This document shows positions 1-11,999 of a DNA stretch of 64,000 nt, piece by piece. Source of the stretch: Trichoderma breve (Eukaryota > Ascomycota > Sordariomycetes > Hypocreales > Hypocreaceae). The translations under genes and the position numbers were made by a program. Each line of letters starts with the position of its first letter. Position 1 is the stretch's first letter. Location of the stretch: assembly GCF_028502605.1 (NCBI RefSeq), contig NC_079235.1:3534001-3598000 (forward strand), written 5' to 3'. Under the pieces are notes generated by a model. That model saw only the letters and a list, made by a program, of their open reading frames with translations. It was not told the DNA's origin and made no database searches.

Positions 1-3000
1 GAAGAGTTGCGCCTCGTTGCAATGCAATCGCACGCGTGGCCGTTGCCGGCGAAATGAGCTTGGCTCTAGCCCGGCTGCGAATGAAGAAATTCGCTCGCTC
101 GTGTAATAGCGCAACAAGACAGTGCAAGAAGATGCATTTGCTAGAGGACCAGAGAGCAAGAGACGGGAGCCAGAGAGAGACTGGACGGAAAGTGAAGTCG
201 GGCCCTTTTTGGCGGGTTGGTTGGGCAGGCTTGCCTTGTGGAGGTACCTGGCCCATGTACCATATCCGGGGTCTTGGGAAAAAAAGATCAAGGGATCCAT
301 CCACTCGAACATTAACCATCGCCCCTAGCGAGTGATGAATCTCGTGCCTGGATTCGGGGGATTTCGAGACGAGACTACGCCATCCCAGTGGGGGTTTCTA
401 GGGACTTCCGTTTTAGACTGTGCGCGAGTCTGCGGCCCGTGCTAAATGAAGGCCAAGGGACGGAACATGGAATTCCCTCCCATGGCGCTGCGTGCACACT
501 AGACTAGGCGGTACTAGCAGATATTGAGAGTATCAGGGTAGGCGGCTCAGTTGGGCTAGTGCCCTCTGCGTATGAGCGCTACGGCTAGCAGTGCTACCTC
601 ACCTCTGGACCTGATGCAGCAATCCAGATTGCTTCCATTACACAGTGCTGGCTGGGGCAGCGAGGATTATCGCTCAAAGGGATGGACCAGCACAGCGCAT
701 AGCCAGTTTACCTGTCATATTCCACCGTCACTTGCGCGCAGTAGCGCATACGGGACTGCATTAGGAGCTGGTGGGACGGAGGCCAGGCGGAGGTGAGAGC
801 CAGCGACCGACTTCTCACCTCGTTTCTTTTTCCATTTTGGCCACGCCCACCCCTTTTGTGACCTCCGTCGCTCTTCGCAAGCCGCGAACTAACCCAACAC
901 CGCATGCGGCCCCGACGACCTCCCACCAACTACTAGGCAGTGGTAATATTACAGTATTTCCTTTCTTTTTTCTCTTTTACGAGCCTGCTATTTTGGAGTT
1001 TCTTTGTGCTTGTGCTGTACCTAACTCTTCTTTGACTTTGGCAGGCAGCGGTCCGCAAAAGCTATGTTCCTAACGCATGGATCACGGAATAATCCGCTCG
1101 GCCCTGGCCAGCCTTGACAACGACATTCGATGCCACCATGCCTAACCGGATGAAATGACTCTGGCCTCTCAACCGTTCGAAACTGCTCTCCGTTTTTTCC
1201 CTCTCTGTGCTCTTCGCTCCTAGCGCTGGTTGCTCTTTGTACCTCTGGGGTTGGGGGTGACTGAGTACCGGTACCCAGCTGTCTGGTGCGGCGTCAAAGA
1301 GCAGGGGTCTCTCTCCAACCCCAGGGGCGCCATCCAATTGGCGGCGACCCCTGGAGCATGTCTCGTCTAGGCAAGCAGAGCAAATAGCCGTGGGTGCTGT
1401 ATTGTTGCCCAAGTGCCGCCTTTTCTCCAAGCGAACAAACGGAGCGAATAGCAGGCTACGGAATGGCGTTCCGAGTACGGAGTACGGAGAGCACATCCGT
1501 GTTGGACCCCGTTCCATGCCTTGCCTTTTGGTAAATGAGCAATATGCAGCCAGCTCGATTCGACTCTTTGCTCACTGCTTCTTGTTCCGTTCTTCTTTGT
1601 GAAAGTGGCTATCAACACCCCAGCAATTGAGCTGTTCAAGGATCACAAGGAGATGCGGAGGAACCACCACATGACTTGTCTTCCTTGTGCTTCTCGCAGT
1701 TGCTACTACCACTACGTTGTTATTATGTCTGTTACTATCGCCACTGCTATCATCAAAGGCACGTTCTTGGAATATCCATCTACCAATGCTATCACCGTGC
1801 ATTTGAATCTGGGGCACGGCACGCTGGATAGCCAATCCCTTTTTCTTTCAATTCCACTCCAGCACTCTTATTGCCAATCAAAAGGGTCGGCGAACAGGGC
1901 AATGCAATGCGACAATTTATGACTTGGATACCCCAAGATCCAGGACAACTACGTGGCCCCACGAATAATTATAGAAGGTGTACGGAGTATGGAGTAGCAT
2001 TAACCTCACCCGCTACTGGTATCTTATCGAGTGTCATCCCACACTACAAGGGGTTACCCTGTTAGCTTGGGTCGTTTGCCGTCTCTCGTTTCTTTTCCCA
2101 GTGGCCAGCTGCGCTAAGGCAACGGTTTGGGTGCTTGTACAGGTACGGCATACCGGTATGTCAGCTGGTGGCAAAAGGCGCTGCAATTGTTCATCGTCTG
2201 TCTGGGCTGGAGTACCTCAGGTGCGGCCCCGGCTCGCTCTTTGGTCGGAGCCGGTGGAATGGCAAATGAAACGGAGATATACCGGCAACACGGCCGTGCG
2301 ATTGGAAGGCCGAGGAAACGCTTAATTGGGCAGGACAAAGAAAAGCAGATGAAAAAGTTTTCCAATTCCATTGTCCTAGTGGCGCTGCGATGTGGCACTT
2401 GGCTGCGTGACAGGCTGTCATGTTGCGCCGCTGAGGTACTGCTAGTGCAGACGGGCATCTAGCGGCAGCAGTGCAAAGTGCAAAGGCTGGGCTTTTTGCA
2501 CTGGCTGGCTTTCTGAAGTTTGCAGACAAACATTGGGCCCTTGGTTGGGATTGGGGATAAGGCCGCGGTGCAACTGGAATGACCAATACGAAGACTGTCC
2601 GCCACCAGCGCCGAAAAAAAGTCGACGGTGATTAATAAGAAACCACCTGCACCAAGCGGCAGACCCCCCTCTTGCACGCCATTCGATTCGATTGCGATAT
2701 CTCATGCCTAGCCGCTGCAGGGCATCGAGCCAGACGACAGACGTGGCAAGACGAGACGACTAGTCGGGCATAACAATACGACGGTGATGAAATAAAACAT
2801 ACGACTATGCTGCACAGGCCGGCTGCTGGACTGGACACTGGACTGGACGGGGAATGGCAATGGCACCTCGGCCGTTTCACGCCTGATGCTCGGGCTGCCT
2901 TTGGCATCTTTCGCCCTTTGGCGTTTTGCGGTTTGGCTGATTGGCCGTCCGCCTCCCTTCCAGAGGCCTTCCATCTCCCCTTAGTCATGGTCCGAATCCC

Positions 3001-4503
3001 GCCCTTTGTGTTTTGAGGCGCGGCGTTTGGCCTCGGGCTTGCATAGTGACCATGCAAGGGCTGGTCGCTACGGAGAGCAACTTACGGTGTACCCACATCA
3101 GACTGGACGCTCTTCGCTCTGTACGAGTCCCAGCACTGTCCACACGTCCACACCTCTCAGCACACACAATTGGAAGGGTGAGCGTGAGCATGCCAGCAGC
3201 CGCCCAGGACGCACAGTGTGGTGTCCCAAAAGGGTCTCCGTCTTCCCCCACGCCTCACCCTCACCCTCACCCTCAACCAGCCCAGCGTGGCCGGGATGTT
3301 CAGGTACTCGTACATGTGCCTGCAAGTACCGTGACCTGTTGCTAAGCTGCCCCCCCTGTGCAGGTGGCTTGAGGTGAACCAGCGAGTATGTCGCCCCCTC
3401 CGGAAGCCCCAGCGCTGTGGTTGTTGTTCCCATTGAAGTTGAGTTGAGGCCATGCGTCAGCGCCGATAGCGCCTTCACAGCGGCTTTTGCCTGGGCTTTT
3501 TGCCAGTTGAGCGCCGTGTGATGCCGTACCCACACACCTTTTCTTTGAACTTTTTTTTTTCTTTTTTCTTTTTTTATGGACTGGATGGATTTATGTTTCT
3601 TTTTTTGCCTTGCCGCGTGATAGTGTAGGGAAGTACCTGCTTCGTACATACAAATGGCCAACAAAGCCCAGGTACTTGACTACCTACCTTCAAGGTTGGT
3701 TAGTGGTACCATCCATGGAGGTAATATTACTGCTGCCGGGCAAGTATTCCGCAGTCGTAGCGCCACTCACGCTGTACGAGCAGGTGCCCGTCCGAGTATA
3801 GTATTCGTAATACTCTGCATCAAATGCAAATTCAATTTCAAATGGGATGTACAGTAATGGAACCAGACATCAACTAACTTCGAGTGTCGCAGTAGCTGCT
3901 CCCTCCATCCCTCCCTCGGCGCTGCACCGGAGAGGCGTGTACCGGTACATGCGCCCATATGCACGGAGTACCGTCCTCGCTGTGCGCTGGATCATGGCCC
4001 CTACCGGTAGCGCCCTGGCTGCTGCCGCATTTGCACCGTCAGAAAAAGTGCCAGCCCAGGTACCCGCTACCTCGCTCTCCCCGGCCCCAAGCCCGCATTG
4101 CCACGCTGCCACGCCAACTCTTGGGCGCCCACCGCCAGGTATGCGGTACTTCAGGCACACCTAAGATTGCAGTCCTCCCTCCGCGAGGCCACTAAAGCGC
4201 TAGCCCTTCAGGAGGTCTTTTGGGCCTGCATGCGCCAGTGCTGGGTGACCTCGTACATGTACTTGTGTCGTTAGGCCCGAGTACAGGTACCGGTGCAGGT
4301 ACCGGCCATGCCATGTTGCCATGCCTCTACCTCCTAGGCTCTCCCCCATACCTGACGAGTAAAGGTACCTCCGGATCCTGGATATATGTCCCTGCCATCC
4401 TCGTGCCATCTCCGTTTCCCAGGGTCCCGTCTTTCCGCTCCTTTTTCTTTTTGCTAGCAACTAGATTAGTCCTGCTGCAAGACGCCTCCTACAAGTACAA
4501 GAC

Positions 4504-4660
4504 TTGACTAATTGTCCTCCATACTTTTCCTCTTCCTTCTTTTTTCCTTCTCTTCTTCTACCCTCCCCCCCCCGTCTCTTCTTCTCTTCTTTTCATCTCA
4601 CATCCCATCTCTCGTCTCTCGGTCTCTCGACTCTGGTCTCTCACCCACCTCTCTTTACTG
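4504..4660 (+). promoter_or_regulatory. Pyrimidine-rich tract, probable core promoter/TSS zone of the SOK1-like gene
   Basis: About 150 bases made almost only of C and T on the plus strand. Such CT tracts commonly lie just upstream of transcription starts in filamentous fungi. That it serves the gene starting at 5367 is inference from position and orientation. Confidence 0.4.
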
Positions 4661-5081
4661 CTTGCTGCATATACACCACCTTCACTTGGCGTATCCTTGT
4701 GCTTGTGCTTGACTTTCACCTTTCACTACGGCTCCTTTCTTCGAACCCGGCTTTGTCTTGTTAGCGAGAATTGCCTAACAGCGAATTCGTTTCGAATTGG
4801 ACTGGGTTTCTTTCAGCCTTAGATCTGGCGGATCAATTTAGACATCAAAGAGATAAAAGGAACAATACCGAGTCCCGGACCTATCCTCAACCGCATATCA
4901 TATCTACCTTGCTTTATACACTCAACAAAGTACGTATACACACGTTCAACAAAGCCAGCCTCCAGCCCAATCGGCATTCAGCTCTCGACTGTACCATCTC
5001 CGGCACTTGGACGGCGCCCCGCCCCTTAAAGAGACGTCCTTTCTTTGTGGGCTTGCTGGACACTCAAAGAGCCAAGGCGTG

Positions 5082-5207
5082 GTAACCTTGAGTGGTCGAT
5101 TGGATCTGCTGATAACCGCCTCATTTCTTTGAATCGGTTACGCTTTTCATGAGAGGCTTGGCGTAAGACTTGGTACAAGATAAATGCTAACCATCAGCTC
5201 TTTACAG
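5082..5207 (+). other. Probable 5'-UTR intron of the SOK1-like gene
   Basis: The 3' end is well formed: a GCTAAC branch-site sequence at about 5186-5191 is followed by a pyrimidine-rich stretch and TTTACAG ending at 5207. The best upstream donor I find is GTAACC at 5082. No coding potential is affected. RNA reads spanning the junction would be needed to fix the donor. Confidence 0.35.
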
Positions 5208-5366
5208 TCGAGGTCATACACTCACTAGAACCAGCTCTTCTCGCCTTTACCAAACTAGAAGCGGCTTCGTTCACACCACGCTGATATCAGCAGCTACCGA
5301 AACAACACTTCACATAGACTATAGAACTTTCGATTTCGAAGTCGTCACATTTCAACAACCGCAAAG

Positions 5367-7310
5367 ATGGTACCGGAGCAGGAGACAGGAGGATCGATAG
5401 AGCGATCCCGAAGGCAGTTGTCAACCTCGGCCCCCTGCCCACCCAAGAACGACGCAGAGCCTATAAAGGAGTCCGAAGTCGCTCCAGTGAGCCAGGAGGA
5501 GACGGCACAGGAGATTGCACAATCATCACAGGTCTCGCCTCGACAGTGTCAGGCCCCTGAGTCTGCACCCCTAACCCGCAATCCCTCGTCCGACTCTGCT
5601 ATCTCTGTGGGCGCCTCAGCCGCCTCCAGCCCAGAGCCTGGCCTCCCATCCTCATTGCACACGCTACCTCTGGAACCTCCCGTCACAAGGGCTACGCTGA
5701 GCGAGCTGGACGTTTCCAAGATCATTCACAACCCCAAGCTTCGCCACGATATCAACTTCGACCCAGAGCTTCACTTCCGCCCCAATCTGGATGGTGAAAA
5801 GGGCCGCAGAAAGCAGGACAAGGCCAATCAGTTCTGGAAGACGCTGAAGCAGGAGCTGTCAGAGTTTATCATCGACAGGCCTACATTCATTTACAAGCAT
5901 GGCGAGACCGACGAGTGGACCTTGCCCATCCTGCTCAAGGCCGTCAAGGACATCATCCAGACGCTGGTTCCCCAGCGAGACCGCCAATTCCTGGATGAGG
6001 GCCTCAACGTCGAGCTCCTCATGCAGCAGTTCCACAAGGGTGTTGCCGATCTGGAGAAGCTTGCCCTGTGGCTTTCACGTGTACTGAAATCGCACTGCGC
6101 GCCCATGCGTGATGAGTGGGTTGACACCATGTACAACCAGCTGAGCAGTGGAAACCGAAACATGGACCTCGACGAGCTGGTTACTGGCATGCGCAGCCTG
6201 CTTAGCGTTCTCGAGGCCATGAAGTTGGACGTGGCAAACCATCAGATTCGTTGCCTGCGACCCGTCTTGATTGAGGATACCACTCATTTCGAGCAAAAGT
6301 TCTTCATCAAGAGGATGGAATCTGGCAAGACAGACATCAGCATGTCAAGGCAATGGTATAAGGAGGCCGAGCAGGCCTACACCGACAGCCGATCGCACCC
6401 TACACAGTCATTTGGCGACATGGGTGTCTTCTTCGAGGCCCTTTCAAGGCTCATGCTCCCCTCGGCTTGGGACGAGCGCCTCCCCAACACCTTCCTCTTT
6501 GACGAGGAGCGGCTGATGAAGCTGAGGGCCGACGTTTTGGATGCCATCAACCTGGAGGTGTGCATGCGTGTCTATGAGGACTTTGAGAAGATGAGCCGCC
6601 GATCTACCCCCTCGGCACCCTCATCCGAAGCCTCTTCCCACGTCGAGGACATCATGGATCGATTCGACTTCAACACGCCCCCATCTATTTCTCGACCATC
6701 AAGCGTCGTCCACAGCGCAGCTGGATCTGCTTCTTCATCTCCTCGATCCTCATTTGTCGTTCCCTCCTATGTCGCCCCCCGACAGGACTCCCAGACCAAG
6801 GCCCGTGAGCTGTTCCATACCCTGGTCGCACTGCTGCAGACATCGCCACCTGCAAGCCAACCCTCTGCTCGATGGCAGATGATGGCTCCTTCAATGGCGT
6901 TGCAAATCTTCCGATTTGTCAACCTGCCAGCCACCGCCTTGCCGGAGCTGGAGGCTAGACTGTCTGCCGCCCTTGGTGATGTCGACGCTTGCTTCTACCG
7001 AGATGTCGAAGAGAACTTCCTCGGCCGCCTGATGGCTGATCTTGGCCACCGCGTGCGCGAGTTCAAGGGGCTCTCTGGAGTTGCCCTGTTCTCCATGGCA
7101 ACTGGCGTCCGTGTCCCCAGCCGCCGCCCTGGCTCGGCTGATCGCGATACCGACGGCCTTTCACGGGAGCCCTACGACGAGGCAAGCCTTGACGACATTG
7201 CTACCAGACTGGCGCACCTTGGCATCCTTCACTGGCGCGTTTGGTCTCAGCTGGCGTATGCCGACGATGTCGACCAGATGGCGGTCGATGATGAGGCGAT
7301 GCAAATCTAA
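5367..7310 (+). CDS. SOK1/Tcp11-family protein
   Basis: Single-exon frame of 647 residues starting at an ATG in good context (CAAAGATGG). The first 120 residues are Ser/Pro/Glu-rich and look disordered. From about residue 125 the sequence matches the Tcp11 family: a segment with HDINFDPELHFRPN, a Lys/Arg-rich stretch, then a mostly helical domain to about residue 395. A Ser-rich linker (about 405-475) precedes a second helical part ending near 580. Yeast SOK1 is a multicopy suppressor of protein kinase A loss, and mammalian Tcp11 acts in cAMP/PKA signalling in sperm, so a role in cAMP-dependent growth control is the family-based guess. It sits alone behind an unusually long upstream region, which fits a regulated signalling gene. 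The family call is confident; the exact function is inference. Confidence 0.85.
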   Translation: MVPEQETGGSIERSRRQLSTSAPCPPKNDAEPIKESEVAPVSQEETAQEIAQSSQVSPRQCQAPESAPLTRNPSSDSAISVGASAASSPEPGLPSSLHTLPLEPPVTRATLSELDVSKIIHNPKLRHDINFDPELHFRPNLDGEKGRRKQDKANQFWKTLKQELSEFIIDRPTFIYKHGETDEWTLPILLKAVKDIIQTLVPQRDRQFLDEGLNVELLMQQFHKGVADLEKLALWLSRVLKSHCAPMRDEWVDTMYNQLSSGNRNMDLDELVTGMRSLLSVLEAMKLDVANHQIRCLRPVLIEDTTHFEQKFFIKRMESGKTDISMSRQWYKEAEQAYTDSRSHPTQSFGDMGVFFEALSRLMLPSAWDERLPNTFLFDEERLMKLRADVLDAINLEVCMRVYEDFEKMSRRSTPSAPSSEASSHVEDIMDRFDFNTPPSISRPSSVVHSAAGSASSSPRSSFVVPSYVAPRQDSQTKARELFHTLVALLQTSPPASQPSARWQMMAPSMALQIFRFVNLPATALPELEARLSAALGDVDACFYRDVEENFLGRLMADLGHRVREFKGLSGVALFSMATGVRVPSRRPGSADRDTDGLSREPYDEASLDDIATRLAHLGILHWRVWSQLAYADDVDQMAVDDEAMQI

Positions 7311-9026
7311 GCTTTTTGCATCTTGCTTTTGAGGAATGCATCACACATCACACCAATGCTTACACACTAGAACACACACACACCTCCTGATACGCATACA
7401 CGACATGTACAGCCCATTTGAGCATTTTCAGCAGTTTTCTCTCCTCCCATTGCGCTAGACTCGCGACAGTTTTTTTGCGCATGTTCTACTCTCCAGACAC
7501 ACTGCTTTATCATCTTATCCCTATTTAATTCGCACCTGCTTGCCATCTTAATCTCGGAACTTTGGATTGTTTTTACTGTTTTTGTTTATGAATACGGCGT
7601 TTACTGGAACCGGGGAGGAGGCTCCAACAAGTGGATTGAGTTCTTTTTGGTCCACTCGTATTGTTACGTTTTGCTCGATACCAAAGGGGCTGTTTTATGT
7701 TCATCTTTTGTTTCGGCTTTTTTTTTTTAATTCATGTTTAAGATCATGATTTTTCTTACCGTTTTTATTTATCTTTGGTGTTTGGTTTGGTTGCGAAGAA
7801 CGCCTGCTTGTTTACCAGCAGCTAGAAATCTTTTTACATAGAGTGGTGGATTCTCCTCATAGAATGTGAGAGAGGCGGAGGAAAAGAAGGAAGAGCTTTT
7901 TTGTTGCACACGGAAGAGTAATACAAAGACAAGACAAGATAGCAAAAGTGTTAGATCAGTACACTAGACCGTTGAATCTTATCAAATACCTAATTCAAAG
8001 TCTTTTTTCTCGATTGTTGTGAATGTAGAAGATGGTCTTGAATATGCTGAGACAGTTTAACAAGTCTCTATTCTACTCGTCTTTGGTACCGTTCTTCATC
8101 TGGTTTCCGTTTATATATCCAATTCTGTTATAGGTATGCAATCTTTTTTGAATACCGTTAGGTCAGTTACCTATCAGAGAAAACGGACTCGTTTCTTTTT
8201 TTAAGCACTTCTTTAACTCTACCTGGTAAGAAATACCACCTCATGCTCCGGATTTAAAAACCAGTGGGCAAGCCTTGTGTTGGGCTTTTCGACCAATAGG
8301 GTGCAAGGCTGTTTCCTAATGCAGATAAAAAAGGGCTTCTTGCGTCTTGTAAAAAGTACAGTGGGGGAGGTACTTGTACAATAGTACAATGTTTGTACTT
8401 GCGTCTGTGTGAATTATTTACGGTTAATAGATTCAAAGGATTGGGATTTCACAGAGTCAGTAATTCGGAATTGAAGCTGAAAACTATGCAATTGGATCAA
8501 TCTGAATTGGGCTTTGAAAAGGAGTGGAAGAGGTGGCGTTTATTGAGAATGAATGACTGCAGGACTTGAGGAAAATCATCTCAGAAGGACGTCCATTTCC
8601 GCTGATGAAAAATAAATGAACAAGTTCTTTTTGTATTATTGAAAATAAACAATTGATCTAGTTAGTTTAGTTTACTCATCCAACCACCTTTCTTTTTTCA
8701 AATATATTCGTTATCCAAAAAATCACAGGCTCCCCTTTGTATGCCGTGAACAAATCTATCCTGGAGACAACAGATAAAAACACCCAAGATGACAATAGCC
8801 GTGGTTTTGCGGGAACCAGGCCGCGCGGGAGTTTATGAAGAAACAGCGGGCTTAAACCATCCATATAGAGCCAAGAAGCAGATCGAAGCAAAAGCCAACC
8901 CCGAGTTGGTATTCATATACAAGAAGATTAAAAGATGAAGATGGGTAAAAGATGGCATGGCAAGAGACGCTTGATAGGACATGAAACGAGGTGGGAAAGG
9001 GTCATTAGACCAAGGCCGGCGGTGGA
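7311..9026. other. Convergent intergenic region (3' ends of SOK1-like and Uds1 genes)
   Basis: AT-rich and T-tract-rich sequence between two convergent genes, with a short CA repeat near 7371-7383. No coding gene is supported. It probably holds both 3' untranslated regions; 1.7 kb is long for a convergent spacer in this window. Confidence 0.5.
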
Positions 9027-11999
9027 TTATCGTGGGCTTGGAGGAGCATTGCTTGCTGCCTGGCTCTTTTTCAGCCGAATGTACTCCTCTTCCAGCTTTC
9101 GGTACTTGGCGCGTTCCTCCTATAAACGACATCATCGTTAGTACTGTATCTTGTGCTGGAACATCATGGACTTTTATCAGTGCACGTACCTTGATATCCT
9201 CGTGGAACCTCTTTCGTTCCTCTCTCATCGATGTCCTGAACTGCTCGCTGAGCAGAGCTGCCCCGGCGCCAACCTTTGTTACGCCTCCCTGTGAAACGCC
9301 CACCTTGAATCGTTCGCTGTCAAGGTCCTCTTGCAGTCTTGCAATCAGCTGTCGAGACTTCTCCAGATCCGCCTCTAAGCTGGCCTTGGCAGAGATTGCC
9401 TCGTCGGCCTTTTGCTCAAGGTCAATCTTCTCGCGCTCTGCTCCGATCGTCTCCTTGGTAATTGCCTCTAAATCTTGTACAGTTCCCGCCAACTCCTTCT
9501 TGAGTCTTTCTACCTGGCCTGTCAGTTTGACGACTTCTTCCTGGTTGCTCAGAGCTGCTGCATCTGCCGCACGCTCGGCGCGACTGCCGTATGCGCCGTC
9601 CAGCTCCGCCCTGGCAAACGTGAGCTCCGTCTTGATTTCCACCAGTGTCATATTGAGCTGCTCCAGATCCGCATCCTTTTGAGCAATTTCCTTCTCCTTG
9701 TCCGTGTGGCTTGCCTTGATATTCTCCACCTCTTGCTGAAGAGCTCTGGCCATTTCTTCGGCTGCTGCCTTCTCCTTGGAGGCGCCATCAAGCTGGGAGC
9801 TTAGCTCGATGAATTTCTTATTCTCAGCTTCCAGCGCAGCAATTTGGGCCTCATATGATCCTCCTCTTTCGTTGTGCGCTTGAAGGTCAGCTCCCAGAGA
9901 TCTGATTTGCGCGTCTCGTGACTGGATCTCTGCTTCAAGAGATCCAATGTTGGAATTGTGGCCTTGGATCTTATCCTCAAGAGATTCGATGTGAACGCTG
10001 CGTGCTTGAATTTCGCTCTCAAGCGACTCGACCCGGACGCCATGTGCGAGGACCTCAGCCTGTAGGGATTCTGCTCGTGTGCTGTGCGTATGAATTTCTG
10101 CCTCGAGAGCCTCGATGCGATCATTACGAGCCTGGATTTCTCCCTCAAGAGAATCGACCCGGGCTTTGTGCGCTTGAGTCTCAGCCTCAAGGGACTCTGC
10201 CCTTGCAATGTTTTCTTCAACCTCGGAATCTAGAGCTTCTAATTTTGCGTCTCGCTCCTCGATGGCAGCTTGGTGGGATTCGATCTGTGCGTGTAGCTTA
10301 GCAAGCTCGGCTTCCAGGGACCCTATCTTGGCAGTATGCTTGTGTAACTCCTCTTCGCTGATGCCAGATGATGATCCCTGGGCCTTTTCAAGATCCTGTA
10401 GAGCATCGGCCAACATAGTCTGAGCATCCATGGCATCCTTTTCAGCCCGTTCAAGCAAGAAGCGTGTCTGGTCCAGCTCCTCCTGCCTTCGTTCAATCTC
10501 CTCGTCTTTTTCGGCGTCGGTCTTGTTGTTGAGCTCACGCTGCTGTTTGATCTGTCTCTTGAGCACAGATTTTTGGTCCTTCAACGTCGAGGCTCGTTTG
10601 AAAAGCCAGTCAACCTTGGATTCAAAGGCATACAGGTTGTAAGCTTCATCTGCGTCAAAGGCATCATCATCAGATGTATCATCGTCATCAACCAATCCCT
10701 TTTCTGCCCGCTGTCTTCGGCGCTCCTCGTTTTGCTGCCTCTTTGCAGCAAACCCGGATTGCATTCTATTCCATAGACCCACCAAGACGGCCTCAATCCG
10801 CTCAGCGCCGTCGTCTAGGAGGTAGTTGTTGCCGCCGCTGCTGTTTCCGCCGCCGTTACTAATGAAAGATTCCTGTTCTGCTTGCACAGCGACAAGGCCA
10901 CTCTCGAGGTAGTCAAGCTGCTTCCTCAGCATGTCTCCAGGCTTTGAGTCACCAGCGGCTGATTCTCTGGGAGGGTCTAGGTAGTCGCTGTTCACTTCGG
11001 GGTTGAACTTGACAATGGTTTCTCGGAGCGAGAGACTTAGACTCTCCAATTTCTGCTCCATATCGGCGACAAGATTCACCAACAGTGCATTTTCTTCCTT
11101 GGCTTTGTCGATTTCTCCACGAAGGTGAGTAGCCTGCTCTCGGACAGGCGATTTCAATGGGATATCAATGGCCGATTTCAGATGCCCTGTTTGCAGCCCT
11201 TGCATGGAATCGAGCTGATAGAGGCTTGGGTCCTCAAAATAGTCTTCATCGACAGCTTGAGCTAGACTATCCCGGCTTTGGGAGTAGGTGTACAAGCTTT
11301 CGGGGCTGCCAGGAACCTCATTGCTGTTTTGCAAGGCCCGTGCTGCTGCCCTTTTGGATGCTTTGTGGGTAAGCTGGAGGATACCGGCCGTATGCTGAAG
11401 TAGGCGCCTCTGGGGCCCTATGAGGTTCTTTTCAAGGTTGAAGAGCTCGCGTGACAATTCCTCGCATTTCTTCTCTGTCGTCTCTCTCTCCAGCTCGACT
11501 TCCTTAGCTCGGGGGTCATCCAGAAGCTCTTCTTCGGTTTTGCCGGCGGAATAGAGCTTGGCCATGGACACTGCTGCATCTCGATATTTCGATTGGATAG
11601 CCAGGTTGGATCTGGTGGACTCTACCCGCTGGCTTAGCAACTGACACTGTTTCTTCAGCTTATCAACCTCTTCTTGAGATAGGATTTCATATTCTTTGCT
11701 GTCGGAGAGCGCAGTTTCGGTGAGCAAGTGTACTTGAATCGGATCTTTTAGGTCGGCAAGCGATCCGTTCGGCGCATCGTTGGGATCCATCTGGGACGCG
11801 TCAATACTGGAGCCAGCTTGATGGGAGTGACCGGCGCATAACCTACTGGCTCGAGCTGGTGGTCAGCCTGTTCGTATCCATGGACCCCGTCCTTTCCATA
11901 TGCCCCTGCCATCGCATGATCGCCGTTGCTTGAAATTGGCGTATTTACGCTGGACGCCTCGTCGTCGTAGGAGCTTCGCTCCGTCTGATATCCGGTCAT
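9027..11999 (-). CDS. Uds1-domain (up-regulated during septation) coiled-coil protein, with apparent N-terminal frameshift
   Basis: The main frame runs from 11790 down to 9190 and continues after an intron (9120-9189) in an exon 9119-9027 encoding a C terminus ending NAPPSPR. The segment beginning YEILSQEEVDKL matches the Uds1 domain of fungal septation-induced proteins. Nearly everything after it is coiled coil, with an acidic low-complexity patch and a long run of 14-residue repeats (DNA about 9835-10325). The likely true start is the ATG at 11999 (MTGYQTERSS...), whose frame covers about 60 residues and then leaves the main frame near 11812-11819. Adding one base after AAG in AAGCTGGC would join the two frames smoothly (PIK-AGSSIDASQ), and no good intron explains the shift. 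It may therefore be a sequence error or a real lesion; alternatively translation starts at 11790. Expected role: septum or polarised-growth scaffold. Confidence 0.75.

Larger units (their letters stand above)
1..5366. other. 5.3 kb gene-free region upstream of the SOK1-like gene
   Basis: I see no convincing coding gene on either strand; the open frames are short, overlap each other in several frames and resemble no family. The region is rich in GTAC-containing near-palindromes (for example around 1467-1490, 1978-1997, 2138-2160, 3300-3330, 3940-3970 and 4250-4310). It also holds a short CTCACC repeat (about 3253-3275) and a pyrimidine-rich stretch (4504-4660) that probably marks transcription initiation of the downstream gene. 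The last several hundred bases are likely 5' leader. Confidence 0.6.

Noticed and set aside
3253..3275. CTCACC repeat considered as telomere-like sequence
   Set aside because: Fungal telomeres are TTAGGG/CCCTAA; this is a short CTCACC run of under four copies in an internal location.
3098..3664. 188-codon minus-strand open frame in the first intergenic region
   Set aside because: It overlaps several other open frames in a C/G-rich patch, has a Lys-run start from a poly-T tract, and shows no domain or splice support.
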